This document shows positions 29,458-40,430 of a stretch of DNA of 64,000 nt, one piece after another (position 1 is the first letter of the stretch; the number at the start of each line of letters is the position of its first letter). Made by a program: the position numbers and the translations under genes. The DNA comes from Actinomycetospora chibensis (GTDB taxonomy: Bacteria; Actinomycetota; Actinomycetes; Mycobacteriales; Pseudonocardiaceae), in NCBI RefSeq assembly GCF_028737215.1, contig NZ_JAQZAM010000001.1, positions 124,001 through 188,000 on the forward strand. Reading direction: 5' to 3'. The notes under the pieces are model-generated. The model was given only the letters and a program-made list of their open reading frames with translations, made no database searches and had not been told where the DNA came from.

Positions 29458-29557
29458 CGGAGGTCTCTCCCGCCGCCGATCGGCGACCGAGGGCCCCGGG
29501 CACCGTGACGTCCGATGCCGTGCTGACGAGGCCCCCGCGTGGGGATACTCCCCTCCG
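29458..29557 (-). ncRNA. yybP-ykoY manganese riboswitch
   Basis: On the minus strand the stem P1 pairs CGGAGG (29552-29557) with CCTCCG (29458-29463). Next to it are the two conserved loop strands of the class: GGGGAGTA immediately inside the 5' arm and GGGAGAGACC immediately inside the 3' arm. These loops form the Mn-binding site in known members. Internal helices (GTGCCCGGGGCCC and CCGATCGG regions) fill the middle. It ends 47 nt before the terC start, ideal for controlling initiation or termination. Confidence 0.85.
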
Positions 29558-29666
29558 CTACGGAGTGTGTCACTGATGTGAGCGCAGGGCGAAGGCGGCC
29601 CTCGGTGGCGATGCGCACCGGCCCGGACGGAATAGGTCGCTCACGACCGGTTCAGACGAGCCGGGA

Positions 29667-29672
29667 TAACGT
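29667..29672 (+). promoter_or_regulatory. -10 box of the hydrolase-ABC fusion gene
   Basis: TAACGT, six bases before the GTG at 29679, a leaderless-type promoter. Confidence 0.5.
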
Positions 29673-29678
29673 GCGCAG

Positions 29679-32581
<2,903 letters not shown>

Positions 32582-32585
<4 letters not shown>

Positions 32586-33418
32586 CCACCACCGTGGACG
32601 GGTCCCGCACGCTGCCCGTGCGCGTCGAGCTGACCCGGCAGTGGCGGCGGCGGCGCACGCAGGTGACGCTCGCGCTCTTCGCGCTGCTGCCGGTGATCCT
32701 CTGGATCGCCTTCTCCGTGGGCGATGCGCCCGACCAGGGCGCGGCGGCGACCAGCCTCACCGACCTCGCGCAGGCGTCGGGTGTGAACTTCGCGGTCTTC
32801 GCGCTGTTCTCCTCGGCGAGCTTCCTGTTCGTGGTGGTCGTGGCGCTGTTCTTCGGCGACACCGTCGCCAGCGAGGCATCGTGGTCGTCCCTGCGCTACC
32901 TGCTGGCGATCCCCGTGCCCCGGGTGCGCCTGCTGCGCCAGAAGGCGATCGTGGCCGCGCTGCTCTCGCTGGCGACGCTGCTCGTGCTGCCGCTGGTGGC
33001 CGTGGTGCTCGGCACCCTGGTGTACGGGGCGGGCGACTACCTCTCCCCCACCGGCGAGTCGCTGCCCTACGGCGCGGCGCTCGTGCGCATCGCCCTCGCC
33101 GTCGCCTACCTGGCGATCCACCTGCTCTGGGTGGCCGGCGTCGCCTCGCTGCTCTCGGTGGTCACCGACGCCCCGCTCGGCGCCGTCGGCGGCGCGGTGC
33201 TGGTGTCGATCCTGTCCCAGATCCTCGACACGGTCGACGCGCTGGGCTCGATCCGCAACCTCCTGCCCACCCATGACGTGTTCGCCTTCGCCGACCTGCT
33301 CACCCTCGACGTCGACGGCACCGACCTCGCCCGCGGCGTGCTCTCCGGCCTGGTCTGGTGCATCGCCTTCGGCGCCACGGCCGTCTGGTGGTTCCGCCGC
33401 AAGGACATCACCAGCTAG
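32582..33418 (+). CDS. ABC-2 type exporter permease partner of the fusion protein
   Basis: A 278-residue membrane protein with about six helices. VRVELTRQWRRRRTQVTLALF precedes helix 1, FFGDTVASEASWSSLRYLLAIP is the coupling segment, and RRKDITS ends the protein, parallel to KDVTS of the permease at 25125-26141, so the two are paralogues. GTG overlaps the fusion gene's TGA (GTGA). It should form a homodimer with two fusion ATPases, producing an exporter with two tethered external hydrolases. Confidence 0.9.
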
Positions 33419-33438
33419 CCCGACCGGCGCACGGGCGT

Positions 33439-33461
33439 GCCAGCGTGGGGGCCACGCTGGC
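33439..33461. terminator. Convergent-gene terminator hairpin
   Basis: Perfect 10-bp stem GCCAGCGTGG/CCACGCTGGC with a GGG loop, between the permease stop (33418) and the Clp-gene stop (33542). There is no strong U-tract on either side. Confidence 0.7.
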
Positions 33462-33541
33462 GTTCGGCGTCAGAAAATCCCCGACCTTCCCGACCCGTTC
33501 GAGACTTCGACCGGCGAGCTGCCGACCGGCGTCCACGGACC

Positions 33542-35464
33542 TCAGCCCGTGACCTCGATCGTCAACGGCCCCTCGGCGTCGGGCGCGTCGATGGTCGCCT
33601 TGCCGCCCGGGCGCAGGGCGCCGGCCACGATGCGCTTGGACAGCGCGCGGTCGACCTCGCGGGTGACGACGCGGCGCATCGGGCGGGCCCCCAGCGCCGG
33701 GTCGTGCCCGCGCACGACGAGGGCGTCGACGGCGGCGGGCGTCACCTCCAGCGACACCTCCTGCGCCGCCAGACGCTCGCGCGTGCCGTCCAGCAGGAGC
33801 TCCACCACCCGGCGTCGGGCCTCCGGGTCGAGCGGGGTGAACAGCACGACCTCGTCGACCCGGCCGAGGAACTCCGGGCGCAGCGCCCGGGCGAGCGCGG
33901 AGAGCACCGCCGACCGCGCCTCGTCGGGGTCACGACCCTCGGTCAGCGCGCTCGCGCCGAGGTTACTGGTGAGGATGACGACGGCGTCGGCGAACGAGAC
34001 CGTGCGCCCGCGCCCGTCGGTCAGCCGGCCCGCGTCCAGCACCCCGAGCAGCAGCGCCAGCACGTCCGGGTGTGCCTTCTCGATCTCGTCGAGGAGCACC
34101 ACGCACGACGGCGTGCGGCGGATCGCCTCGGTGAGCTCGCCGGGGCGGTCGTGGCCGATGTAGCCGGGCGGCGCCCCGGTGAGGCGGGCGACGGTGTGGG
34201 CCTCGCGGAACTCGCCGAGGTCGAGGCGCACGAGGCGCTCGTCGGAGCCGTGCAGGGCCTCGGCCAGGGCGCGGGCGAGCTCGGTCTTGCCGACCCCGGT
34301 CGGCCCCGCGAACAGGAACGACGCCACCGGTCGTCCCGGCGCGCCCATCCCCGCGCGTCCGGCGAGCACGGCGTCGGTGACGGCATCGAGCGCGTGGTCC
34401 TGGCCGACGACGCGCCGCCGCAGGTGGTCGGCGAGGCCGAGCAGGCGGGTCCGCTCGGAGTCGGTGAGGTGGGCGACGGGCAGGCCGGTGCGGTCGGCGA
34501 CCACCTGGGCGATGTCGGAGACCGAGACCGTCCCCGAGGCGCCCGGGTCCTCCGCGCGCCGCAGCCGCACCCGGGCCGCGGCGGTGTCGAGGGCGTCGAT
34601 GGCCTTGTCGGGCAGGAAGCGGTCGCGCACGTGGCGGGCGGTGAGCTCGACCGCGGCGCGGCGCGTGTCCTCGGGCAGGCGCACGCCGTGGTGGTCCTCG
34701 TAGCGGCCCTTGAGGCCGTCGAGGATCGCCACGGTCTGCTCGATCGTCGGCTCGTCGACGGTGATCGGGGCGAAACGGCGCTCCAGCGCCTGGTCGGACT
34801 CGACGTGGCGGCGGTACTCCTCGAGCGTCGTCGCACCGACGACCTGCAGCTCGCCCCGCGCCAGCGCCGGCTTCAGGATGTCCGCGGCGTCCATCGTCCC
34901 CTCGACGCCCGCGCCCGCCCCGACGACGGTGTGCAGCTCGTCGAGGAACAGCACGACGCCGCGGTCGGTGGCGGTGACCTCGTCGACGAGGCGTCGCAGC
35001 CGCTCCTCGAACTCCCCGCGGTACTTGGTGCCGGCGACGAGCCCGGCGAGGTCGATGGCCACCACGCGCCGTCCCGACGGCCCGGGCACCGTGCCGGCGG
35101 CGATGCGCGCGGCGATGCCCTCGACGATCGCGGTCTTGCCGACGCCCGGGTCGCCGACGAGCACCGGATTGTTCTTGGTGCGCCGACCCAGGATCTCGAG
35201 GACGGCGGCGACCTCCCGCTCACGTCCGACCACCGGGTCGAGCCGCCCCGCGCGGGCCTCGGCCGTGAGGTCGCGCCCGAAGCGGTCGAGCACCGGGGTG
35301 CGGGTGTCACCGCGGGGACGACCGCGCGGCGGCTCGTCCCGGCCGTCCCGCCCGTCGGGGGCACTCAGATCACCGAAGCCCTCGACGAGCTTGCCGATCA
35401 GGTCCTCGAGGGGGTTGGACCACTCCCCGGGACGGTCGGGCCCGCGGCGGGCGTCGTCGCTCAC
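33542..35464 (-). CDS. Compact Clp-type AAA+ ATPase without N- and M-domains
   Basis: A 640-residue double-AAA+ protein related to ClpC/ClpB. Both modules are intact: Walker A GDPGVGKT (104-111) with Walker B VLFLDELH, pore loop KYRGEFE; and GPTGVGKT (387-394) with [13 protein letters not shown], pore loop [10 protein letters not shown] and sensor [10 protein letters not shown]. The Clp N-domain repeats are absent, replaced by about 60 low-complexity residues. The coiled-coil middle domain is also missing: [20 protein letters not shown] runs straight to the second module. No LGF/IGF ClpP loop is visible after SNLGASAL. It is therefore probably a ClpP-independent unfoldase with its own substrates. 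Confidence 0.92.
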   Translation of the reverse strand: MSDDARRGPDRPGEWSNPLEDLIGKLVEGFGDLSAPDGRDGRDEPPRGRPRGDTRTPVLDRFGRDLTAEARAGRLDPVVGREREVAAVLEILGRRTKNNPVLVGDPGVGKTAIVEGIAARIAAGTVPGPSGRRVVAIDLAGLVAGTKYRGEFEERLRRLVDEVTATDRGVVLFLDELHTVVGAGAGVEGTMDAADILKPALARGELQVVGATTLEEYRRHVESDQALERRFAPITVDEPTIEQTVAILDGLKGRYEDHHGVRLPEDTRRAAVELTARHVRDRFLPDKAIDALDTAAARVRLRRAEDPGASGTVSVSDIAQVVADRTGLPVAHLTDSERTRLLGLADHLRRRVVGQDHALDAVTDAVLAGRAGMGAPGRPVASFLFAGPTGVGKTELARALAEALHGSDERLVRLDLGEFREAHTVARLTGAPPGYIGHDRPGELTEAIRRTPSCVVLLDEIEKAHPDVLALLLGVLDAGRLTDGRGRTVSFADAVVILTSNLGASALTEGRDPDEARSAVLSALARALRPEFLGRVDEVVLFTPLDPEARRRVVELLLDGTRERLAAQEVSLEVTPAAVDALVVRGHDPALGARPMRRVVTREVDRALSKRIVAGALRPGGKATIDAPDAEGPLTIEVTG

Positions 35465-35504
35465 CGCTCCATCATGCGCCTACCGCGGGAGTCGGCAGCG
35501 CGAG

Positions 35505-35801
35505 TCAGCAGGTGGGCTCGACCGACAGGACGCCCGGCAGGGTGCGGACGCGGTCGGCGAACTCGGCGCACTCCGCACTGGTCAGCGCGACAGTGCACTG
35601 GATGCACGAGCAGCTGACGCCCTCGTGGACGTCGACCGAGAAGTCGGGGACGCGGTAGCCGAACGAGCAGAGCGCCGACGCGAGGTCCATGACGCCGGGC
35701 ATCCCGCCCGTGGTGAGGATCGTGAAGGGGCGCGGCAGGCGGGAGGCGCGACGCGGGGCGGCGGTGAACGCCGTGGTGGCGGGCTGCTCGAGCGTGGTCA
35801 C
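35505..35801 (-). CDS. Small protein with CxCxxC motif, ACT-like fold suspected
   Basis: A 98-residue protein. From residue 25 the pattern [28 protein letters not shown]... followed by two strands and a helix fits a beta-alpha-beta-beta-alpha-beta (ACT/ferredoxin-like) layout. Cysteines are at 45, 64, 66, 69, 78 and the C-terminal residue 98; VSCSCIQC (62-69) could bind a metal or be redox active. Start GTG 35801 follows a GGAG; the frame runs 21 codons further without support. Function unknown; a 23-bp dyad lies 55 bp upstream. Confidence 0.6.
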   Translation of the reverse strand: MTTLEQPATTAFTAAPRRASRLPRPFTILTTGGMPGVMDLASALCSFGYRVPDFSVDVHEGVSCSCIQCTVALTSAECAEFADRVRTLPGVLSVEPTC

Positions 35802-35855
35802 GGCAGTAGCTCCAGGGATCCGTGGGAGAGGTGGATCCGAGCCAGGTCTCGGCAG

Positions 35856-35878
35856 ACCGCTCACCGGTCGTGAGCGGT
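35856..35878. promoter_or_regulatory. 23-bp dyad, candidate operator
   Basis: ACCGCTCAC-CGGTC-GTGAGCGGT is a perfect 9-bp inverted repeat with a 5-nt spacer, upstream of the CxCxxC gene (start 35801). The size suits a dimeric repressor site; a hairpin in the leader is the alternative. Confidence 0.45.
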
Positions 35879-35978
35879 GGTGCGCGCCGGGGCCCTGGCT
35901 ACCCGGCGCGCCGAAGTACTACCTCGAGACGCTTCGCCTGCATGGCGGTGATGTTACCCCCGCCACTCCCGCCGCGTC

Positions 35979-36001
35979 GAACCGACCCGCCCGTCGGGTT
36001 C
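35979..36001 (-). terminator. Terminator of the butanediol operon
   Basis: GAACCCGAC and GTCGGTTC on the minus strand pair with one bulged base around a GGGCGG loop, immediately at the stop codon of the SDR gene. Confidence 0.5.
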
Positions 36002-36782
36002 AGACCATGACGATCCCGCCGTCGATCATCACCGCCTGCCCGGTCATGTAGTCCGCGTCGCGGCTCGCGAGGTAGGAGACGAACGACGCGACGTCCTCGG
36101 GCGTCTGCACCCGGCCGAGCGCGATGAGCTGCGAGTACTGCGCGAGCGCCTCGCCCTTGCCGGTGCCGAGGTAGCCGCCGAGGCCCTCGTCGATCTCGTC
36201 CCACATCGTGGTGCCGACGATGCCCGGGCAGTAGGCGTTGACGGTGATCTGGTGCGGCGCCAGCTCCTTGGCCGACGCCTGCGTCAGCGCCCGCACCGCG
36301 AACTTCGACGCCGAGTAGTGCCCGAGGTGGTCGAAGCCCTGGTGCCCGGCGATCGACGCCGCGTTGATGATCTTTCCGCCGTGGCCCTGCTCGATCATCG
36401 CCTCGGCGGCGGCCTGCAGACACCACAGCACGCCGCCGACGTTGATCGACAGCATCCGCTGCAGGTCCTCCGGCGAGACCTCCAGCAGCTTCTTGACCTG
36501 CGCGATCCCCGCGTTGGCGACCATGACGTCGATCGACCCGAAGACCTCGCGGGTGGCGGCCACGAGCGCCTGGCACGCGTCACGGTCGGCGACATCGGTG
36601 ACGGTCGACGCGGCCTGCCCGCCCTTGTCGGTGATCTCCTGCGCGACCTCGGCCGCGGTCGTCGCGTCGATGTCGGACACCATCACGGCCAGCCCGTCGG
36701 AGGCGAGCCGGCGGGCGATGGCCGCGCCGATCCCCCGTCCGGCGCCGGTGACGACGGCGACGCGGGTCCCTGCGGCGGTCAC
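36000..36782 (-). CDS. budC: Acetoin/diacetyl reductase, short-chain dehydrogenase
   Basis: A 260-residue classical SDR: VAVVTGAGRGIGAAIARRLA cofactor loop, the acidic DIDA after strand 2 (NAD preference), VANAGIA, catalytic Ser in NAASIAGHQG and Tyr-Lys in HYSASKFAV. The sequence around QVKKLLEVSPEDLQRM and PGIVGTTMWDEID is typical of meso-2,3-butanediol dehydrogenase/acetoin reductase. It interconverts diacetyl, acetoin and butanediol stereoisomers. The start overlaps the stop of the adjacent butanediol dehydrogenase by 4 nt. The symbol is by family analogy. Confidence 0.85.
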   Translation of the reverse strand: MTAAGTRVAVVTGAGRGIGAAIARRLASDGLAVMVSDIDATTAAEVAQEITDKGGQAASTVTDVADRDACQALVAATREVFGSIDVMVANAGIAQVKKLLEVSPEDLQRMLSINVGGVLWCLQAAAEAMIEQGHGGKIINAASIAGHQGFDHLGHYSASKFAVRALTQASAKELAPHQITVNAYCPGIVGTTMWDEIDEGLGGYLGTGKGEALAQYSQLIALGRVQTPEDVASFVSYLASRDADYMTGQAVMIDGGIVMV

Positions 36783-37834
36783 GGGTGCACCAGAATCTTC
36801 ACGTTGGTCTCCTTGTGGTCGATGAGCTCGCGGAAGCCCTGGTCGACGATGTCGGCGAGGGCGATGCGGCCGGTGATGAACTGGTCGACGTCGACGACGC
36901 CGTCACGGATGAGGTCGATGACCTCGGGGTGCCGCCCGGCGTAGGCCAGCGACCCGATGAGCCGGATCTCGGAGAACACCAGCGAGTTGACGTCGAAGGT
37001 CGCCGGGTGGCCCCAGATCGAGACGTTGATGCAGGTCCCGCCCGGGCGGGTGGACGCGACGGCCTGCGCGAGGACCGGATCGAGGCCGGCGCACTCGAAC
37101 GTCACGTCCGCGCCCGCGCCGTCGGTGAGCTCGCGGATCGCCTCGGGCACGTCGACCTCGGTCGGGTCGAGGACGTGGTCGGCCCCCGCGCCCGGTGCCT
37201 TGGCCTTGCGGGCGTCGGCGGGCTCGACCACGACGATCTGACCGGCGCCCGCCGCCCGCAGCGCGGCCGCGGTGACCAGCCCGATCGGACCGGAGCCGAA
37301 GACCGCGGCGGTCTGCCCCTTCTCGATCCCCGAGAGCTTGGTGGCGTGGTAGCCGACGGCCAGGGGCTCGACGAGCGCGCCCTGTTCGGCGGTGAGACCG
37401 GCGATCGGGTGCACCCACCGCTGGTCGATCACCATCTTCTCGGCGAAGCCGCCCTGATCGCCGTCGAGGCCGACGAACCCGAGCTGGCGGCAGACGTTGT
37501 AGCGCCCGGCCCGGCAGGCCACGCACGTCCCGCACACGTCGTAGGGCTCGACGACGACCCGGTCGCCCTCGGACACGCCCGTGACGCCCTCGCCCACACC
37601 CGAGACGAGGCCGGAGAACTCGTGGCCCAGCGTGATCGGGATGGCCCCGCCGGTCAGCGGGTGCGGGGACTGCGGCGTCGGCGTGAAGATCGGCCCGTCG
37701 AGGTACTCGTGCAGGTCGGTGCCGCAGATGCCGCACCACTCGACGGCGACCTGTACCTGCCCGGGCCCGGGCCGGGGTTCCGGGACGTCCTCCACGCGGA
37801 CGTCACCGCGACCGTGGAAGCGAGCGGCCTTCAT
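36779..37834 (-). CDS. butA: 2,3-butanediol dehydrogenase, zinc-dependent MDR
   Basis: A 351-residue medium-chain alcohol dehydrogenase of the (R,R)-butanediol dehydrogenase type. Catalytic zinc ligands lie in CGICGTDLHEYLDGP (Cys37), ITLGHEFSG and VEPLAVGYHA; structural zinc cysteines lie in DVCGTCVACRAGRYNVC; the Rossmann motif is VFGSGPIGLVT. AGGAGGACCC precedes ATG 37834. Together with the SDR it would interconvert acetoin and 2,3-butanediol. The AcoR-like regulator upstream supports that substrate. Name is by family; stereospecificity cannot be read. Confidence 0.85.
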   Translation of the reverse strand: MKAARFHGRGDVRVEDVPEPRPGPGQVQVAVEWCGICGTDLHEYLDGPIFTPTPQSPHPLTGGAIPITLGHEFSGLVSGVGEGVTGVSEGDRVVVEPYDVCGTCVACRAGRYNVCRQLGFVGLDGDQGGFAEKMVIDQRWVHPIAGLTAEQGALVEPLAVGYHATKLSGIEKGQTAAVFGSGPIGLVTAAALRAAGAGQIVVVEPADARKAKAPGAGADHVLDPTEVDVPEAIRELTDGAGADVTFECAGLDPVLAQAVASTRPGGTCINVSIWGHPATFDVNSLVFSEIRLIGSLAYAGRHPEVIDLIRDGVVDVDQFITGRIALADIVDQGFRELIDHKETNVKILVHP

Positions 37835-37844
37835 GGGTCCTCCT

Positions 37845-37866
37845 GGGGTGGGCGAAGCCCCATCCC
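37845..37866 (-). terminator. Hairpin between regulator gene and butanediol dehydrogenase
   Basis: GGGATGGG and CCCACCCC on the minus strand pair with one A-C mismatch around GCTTCG (UUCG-type loop). It lies between the regulator stop (37883) and the dehydrogenase ribosome site, so it may attenuate read-through. Confidence 0.4.
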
Positions 37867-37882
37867 ACGGGAGTGACCCCGA

Positions 37883-39154
37883 TCACGGCCAGGGTTGCAA
37901 CGGTGTTGCGTTCCCGGGGCCGAAGAGGCGCGCCTCGTCCTGCGGCGTCGGCGCGAGCACCTCGACGCCGGGGGCGATCCGGTACGGGCGGGCGGCGATG
38001 AGCCCGCCGAGCACGCGCCGCAGCCGCGAGAGCTCGGCGCGGACGGTGACGAGGTGGGCGCCGTCGTCGTAGAGGACGCGGCTGATCGCCGCAGCGTCCA
38101 TCCCGTGACTCCCGGCACGCATGAGCAGCGCGAGGATCTGAAGGTGGCGGCGGCTCAGGGCGTGGCGCCACACCTCGGTGCCCTCGACCACCGCGCCCGC
38201 GGGCTCGGCGTCGAGATCGAGACGCAGGCGCGTCCGGCCCGGTCCGGCGGCGTCGGACGGGCGCAGCAGCCAGCCGCCGGGGACGCGGTCGGGCAGGCAG
38301 GCGCCCAGACCGTGGACGAGCATCGCCTCGCCCGCCCGGGGCACGCCGACGCGCTCGCGCGGGGCGAGTCCGGTCGCCGCGGCGACCCAGCCGTGGTCGT
38401 CGACGACGAGCGCGGGCCCGGCGGTGCGCGCGAGCATCGGGGCCGCGACGGCCCGGAGGCCCTCGAGGCGGGACTCGTGCGCGCCCCACAGGCCGGTCTC
38501 GGCGAGGCGCACTGCGGTGTGCACCAGGGCCACCGTCGTCGGGTGCACGGTCGGCGCCGGCCCGGAGAGGTCGACGACGCCGAGCATCTCCCCGGTGCGC
38601 GGGTCGTGGATGGGGCTGGCCGTGCAGGTCCACGGATGCTGGGCGCGCACGAAGTGCTCGGCGGAGAACAGCTGCACGGACGCGTGCTCGGCCAGCGCGG
38701 TGCCGATGGCGTTCGTGCCGACGGAGGCCTCGGTCCAGTCCGCGCCCGGCATGAAGCCGAGGGAGTCGGCGAGCCGGCCGACCCGTACCGCGCCCTCACG
38801 CCAGAGCACGAAGCCGTCGGCGGCGGTGACGACCATGATGTGCTCGGCGTCCTCGGCGACCGCCGTGAGGCTCGCCCGCAGCTGGGGCAGCACGCTCGCG
38901 ATGGGCGATTCGGCCCGACGCCGTTCGACGACGTCCGGCGCGGCCGGGTCCTCGAGGGACCGCCCGTCGGGGGCGACGCCGTAGGAGAGCACGCGGTCCC
39001 AGGAGCGGGTCACCACCCGGCGCAGCGGCGTCGTGGGCCGGGTGCCCTGCAGGCGCGCGTCGTGGGCCTGGTGGAGCAGGCGGGCGTGCTGACGCAGGTC
39101 GGTGCTGCGCGTGACCGCGCAGACCCCGTCGTCCGCCCCGTCCGCTCGCACCAC
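37883..39154 (-). CDS. AcoR-like GAF regulator lacking the AAA+ domain
   Basis: A 423-residue protein. The N-terminal part has the hallmarks of acetoin-type activators: RRVVTRSWDRVLSYGVAPD, then a GAF domain with GFVLWREG, LGFMPGADWTEASVGTNAIGTAL and WTCTASPIHDPRTGEMLGVVDLSG. AcoR normally continues with a sigma-54 AAA+ module; here a poorly conserved linker leads to a C-terminal winged-helix-like region (about 335-405: LSRRHLQILALLMRAGSHGMD, LVTVRAELSRLRRVLGG). It probably activates the downstream butanediol/acetoin genes in a sigma-54-independent way. Start uncertain: GTG 39154 chosen; no start codon occurs nearer the domain. Confidence 0.8.
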   Translation of the reverse strand: MVRADGADDGVCAVTRSTDLRQHARLLHQAHDARLQGTRPTTPLRRVVTRSWDRVLSYGVAPDGRSLEDPAAPDVVERRRAESPIASVLPQLRASLTAVAEDAEHIMVVTAADGFVLWREGAVRVGRLADSLGFMPGADWTEASVGTNAIGTALAEHASVQLFSAEHFVRAQHPWTCTASPIHDPRTGEMLGVVDLSGPAPTVHPTTVALVHTAVRLAETGLWGAHESRLEGLRAVAAPMLARTAGPALVVDDHGWVAAATGLAPRERVGVPRAGEAMLVHGLGACLPDRVPGGWLLRPSDAAGPGRTRLRLDLDAEPAGAVVEGTEVWRHALSRRHLQILALLMRAGSHGMDAAAISRVLYDDGAHLVTVRAELSRLRRVLGGLIAARPYRIAPGVEVLAPTPQDEARLFGPGNATPLQPWP

Positions 39155-39315
39155 GCGCGACCGCCCTCCCCGCCCGCCCCACCTCGGGCAGGCCCTCCTT
39201 CCGCACTCTAGGCAGGGTGTGTGAGGGGCGCCATAGACCAGCCGTCCTTCCCCGCCCGCGGAACCTCCCGGCGAGGCGGACCGCACCTGTCCGCCATCGA
39301 TGCGAGCCTGCCGGC

Positions 39316-39753
39316 ATGAGCCGCGACATCCAGGTCACCGTCGACTGCGCCGACCCGGGAAAGCTGGCGACGTTCTGGGCCGAGGCGCTCGGGTACCGCG
39401 TCCAGGACCCGCCCGAGGGCTTCGCCACCTGGGACGACGCCCTCGAGGCGTTCGGCGTCCCGCCCGAGCACCGCAACGACGCCTCGGCGGTCAACGACCC
39501 CGAGGGCTCGGGTCCGCGGGTGTTCTTCCAGAAGGTGCCCGAGGGCAAGCAGGTCAAGAACCGCGTGCACCTCGACCTGCGGGCGGCGCCCGGACTCGAG
39601 GGCGAGGAGCGCATGGCGGCCCTGGAGGCGGAGGCCGCGCGTCTCGTCGGGCACGGCGCCACCCGCCTCGCCCGCCACGAACCCTCGCCGCCGCTGCAGG
39701 GCGGGCACATCATCCTGGCCGACCCGGAGGGCAACGAGTTCTGCCTCGACTGA
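39316..39753 (+). CDS. VOC-superfamily (glyoxalase-like) protein
   Basis: A 145-residue protein of the Glyoxalase_6-like VOC family: DIQVTVDCADPGKLATFWAEALGY at the start, FFQKVPEGKQVKNRVHLDL in the middle and HIILADPEGNEFCLD at the end. Metal-ligand type positions (His in RVHLDL, Glu in GNEFCLD) are retained. Enzymatic function is unassigned; related proteins confer resistance or act in aldehyde metabolism. Followed after 20 bases by the UdgX gene. Confidence 0.85.
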   Translation: MSRDIQVTVDCADPGKLATFWAEALGYRVQDPPEGFATWDDALEAFGVPPEHRNDASAVNDPEGSGPRVFFQKVPEGKQVKNRVHLDLRAAPGLEGEERMAALEAEAARLVGHGATRLARHEPSPPLQGGHIILADPEGNEFCLD

Positions 39754-39772
39754 CACCGGGCATCCCGCCGGA

Positions 39773-40417
39773 GTGACCGAGCCGCTGGATCTCTTCCCCG
39801 ACGAGGCCGCCGAGGCCACCCCGGCCCCGGACCTCGAGACGCTGCGCGAGCGCGCCGCCGCGTGCACCGCCTGCGAGCTGCACCACGACACCACCGGGAC
39901 GGTCTTCGGCTCCGGTCCCCCGCAGGCGCGACTGGTGATGGTCGGCGAGCAGCCCGGTGACCAGGAGGACCGTCAGGGCGCGCCGTTCGTCGGACCGGCG
40001 GGACGCCTCCTCGACGAGGCCCTCGAGAGCGCCGGTATCGCCCGCGACGACGCGTACGTCACCAACGCCGTCAAGCACTTCAACTTCCGCTATCAAGGCA
40101 AGCGGCGCATCCACGAGACACCGAAGGCCGGCCACATCAAGGCCTGCCGGCCGTGGCTCGACGCCGAGCTGGCGCTCGTGCGCCCCCAGGTGCTGCTGAC
40201 CCTCGGCGCCACCGCGGGCAAGGCCCTGCTCGGCTCGTCGTTCCGCATCACCGCCGAGCGCGGCGAGCCCCGCCCGTGGAACGACCTGACCCTGGTGCCG
40301 ACGATCCACCCGTCGGCGATCCTGCGCGCCGACCCCGGCCGCGGGCAGGACCGCGACGAGATGATGGAGGGCTTCGTCGCCGACCTGCGCCGGGCGGGCG
40401 AGCTGCTGCACGCCTGA
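39773..40417 (+). CDS. udgX: Uracil-DNA glycosylase-like protein UdgX
   Basis: A 214-residue family 4-related glycosylase. Motif 1 is GEQPGDQED (58-66), with Glu59 and Gln60; motif 2 is TIHPSAILR (177-185). The decisive feature is KRRIHETP (110-117): the KRRIH loop and its His (His114) identify UdgX, whose histidine becomes covalently joined to DNA after uracil removal. For the Fe-S cluster I see Cys31, Cys34 and Cys125, with His102 (VKHFNF) where family 4 enzymes have a Cys. Start is GTG 39773. Acts in DNA uracil sensing or repair. Confidence 0.93.
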   Translation: MTEPLDLFPDEAAEATPAPDLETLRERAAACTACELHHDTTGTVFGSGPPQARLVMVGEQPGDQEDRQGAPFVGPAGRLLDEALESAGIARDDAYVTNAVKHFNFRYQGKRRIHETPKAGHIKACRPWLDAELALVRPQVLLTLGATAGKALLGSSFRITAERGEPRPWNDLTLVPTIHPSAILRADPGRGQDRDEMMEGFVADLRRAGELLHA

Positions 40418-40430
40418 CGACACCGCCTGA

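Noticed and set aside
29412-29618. N-terminal extension of TerC up to 29618
   Set aside because: The extension is read through the riboswitch structure and has no family similarity. The GTG at 29411 has a ribosome site and matches the TerC N-terminus.
33420-33541. A plus-strand frame extending past the permease into the gap before the Clp gene
   Set aside because: The gap is short, holds a strong hairpin and has no family-like coding. I treat it as a terminator region.
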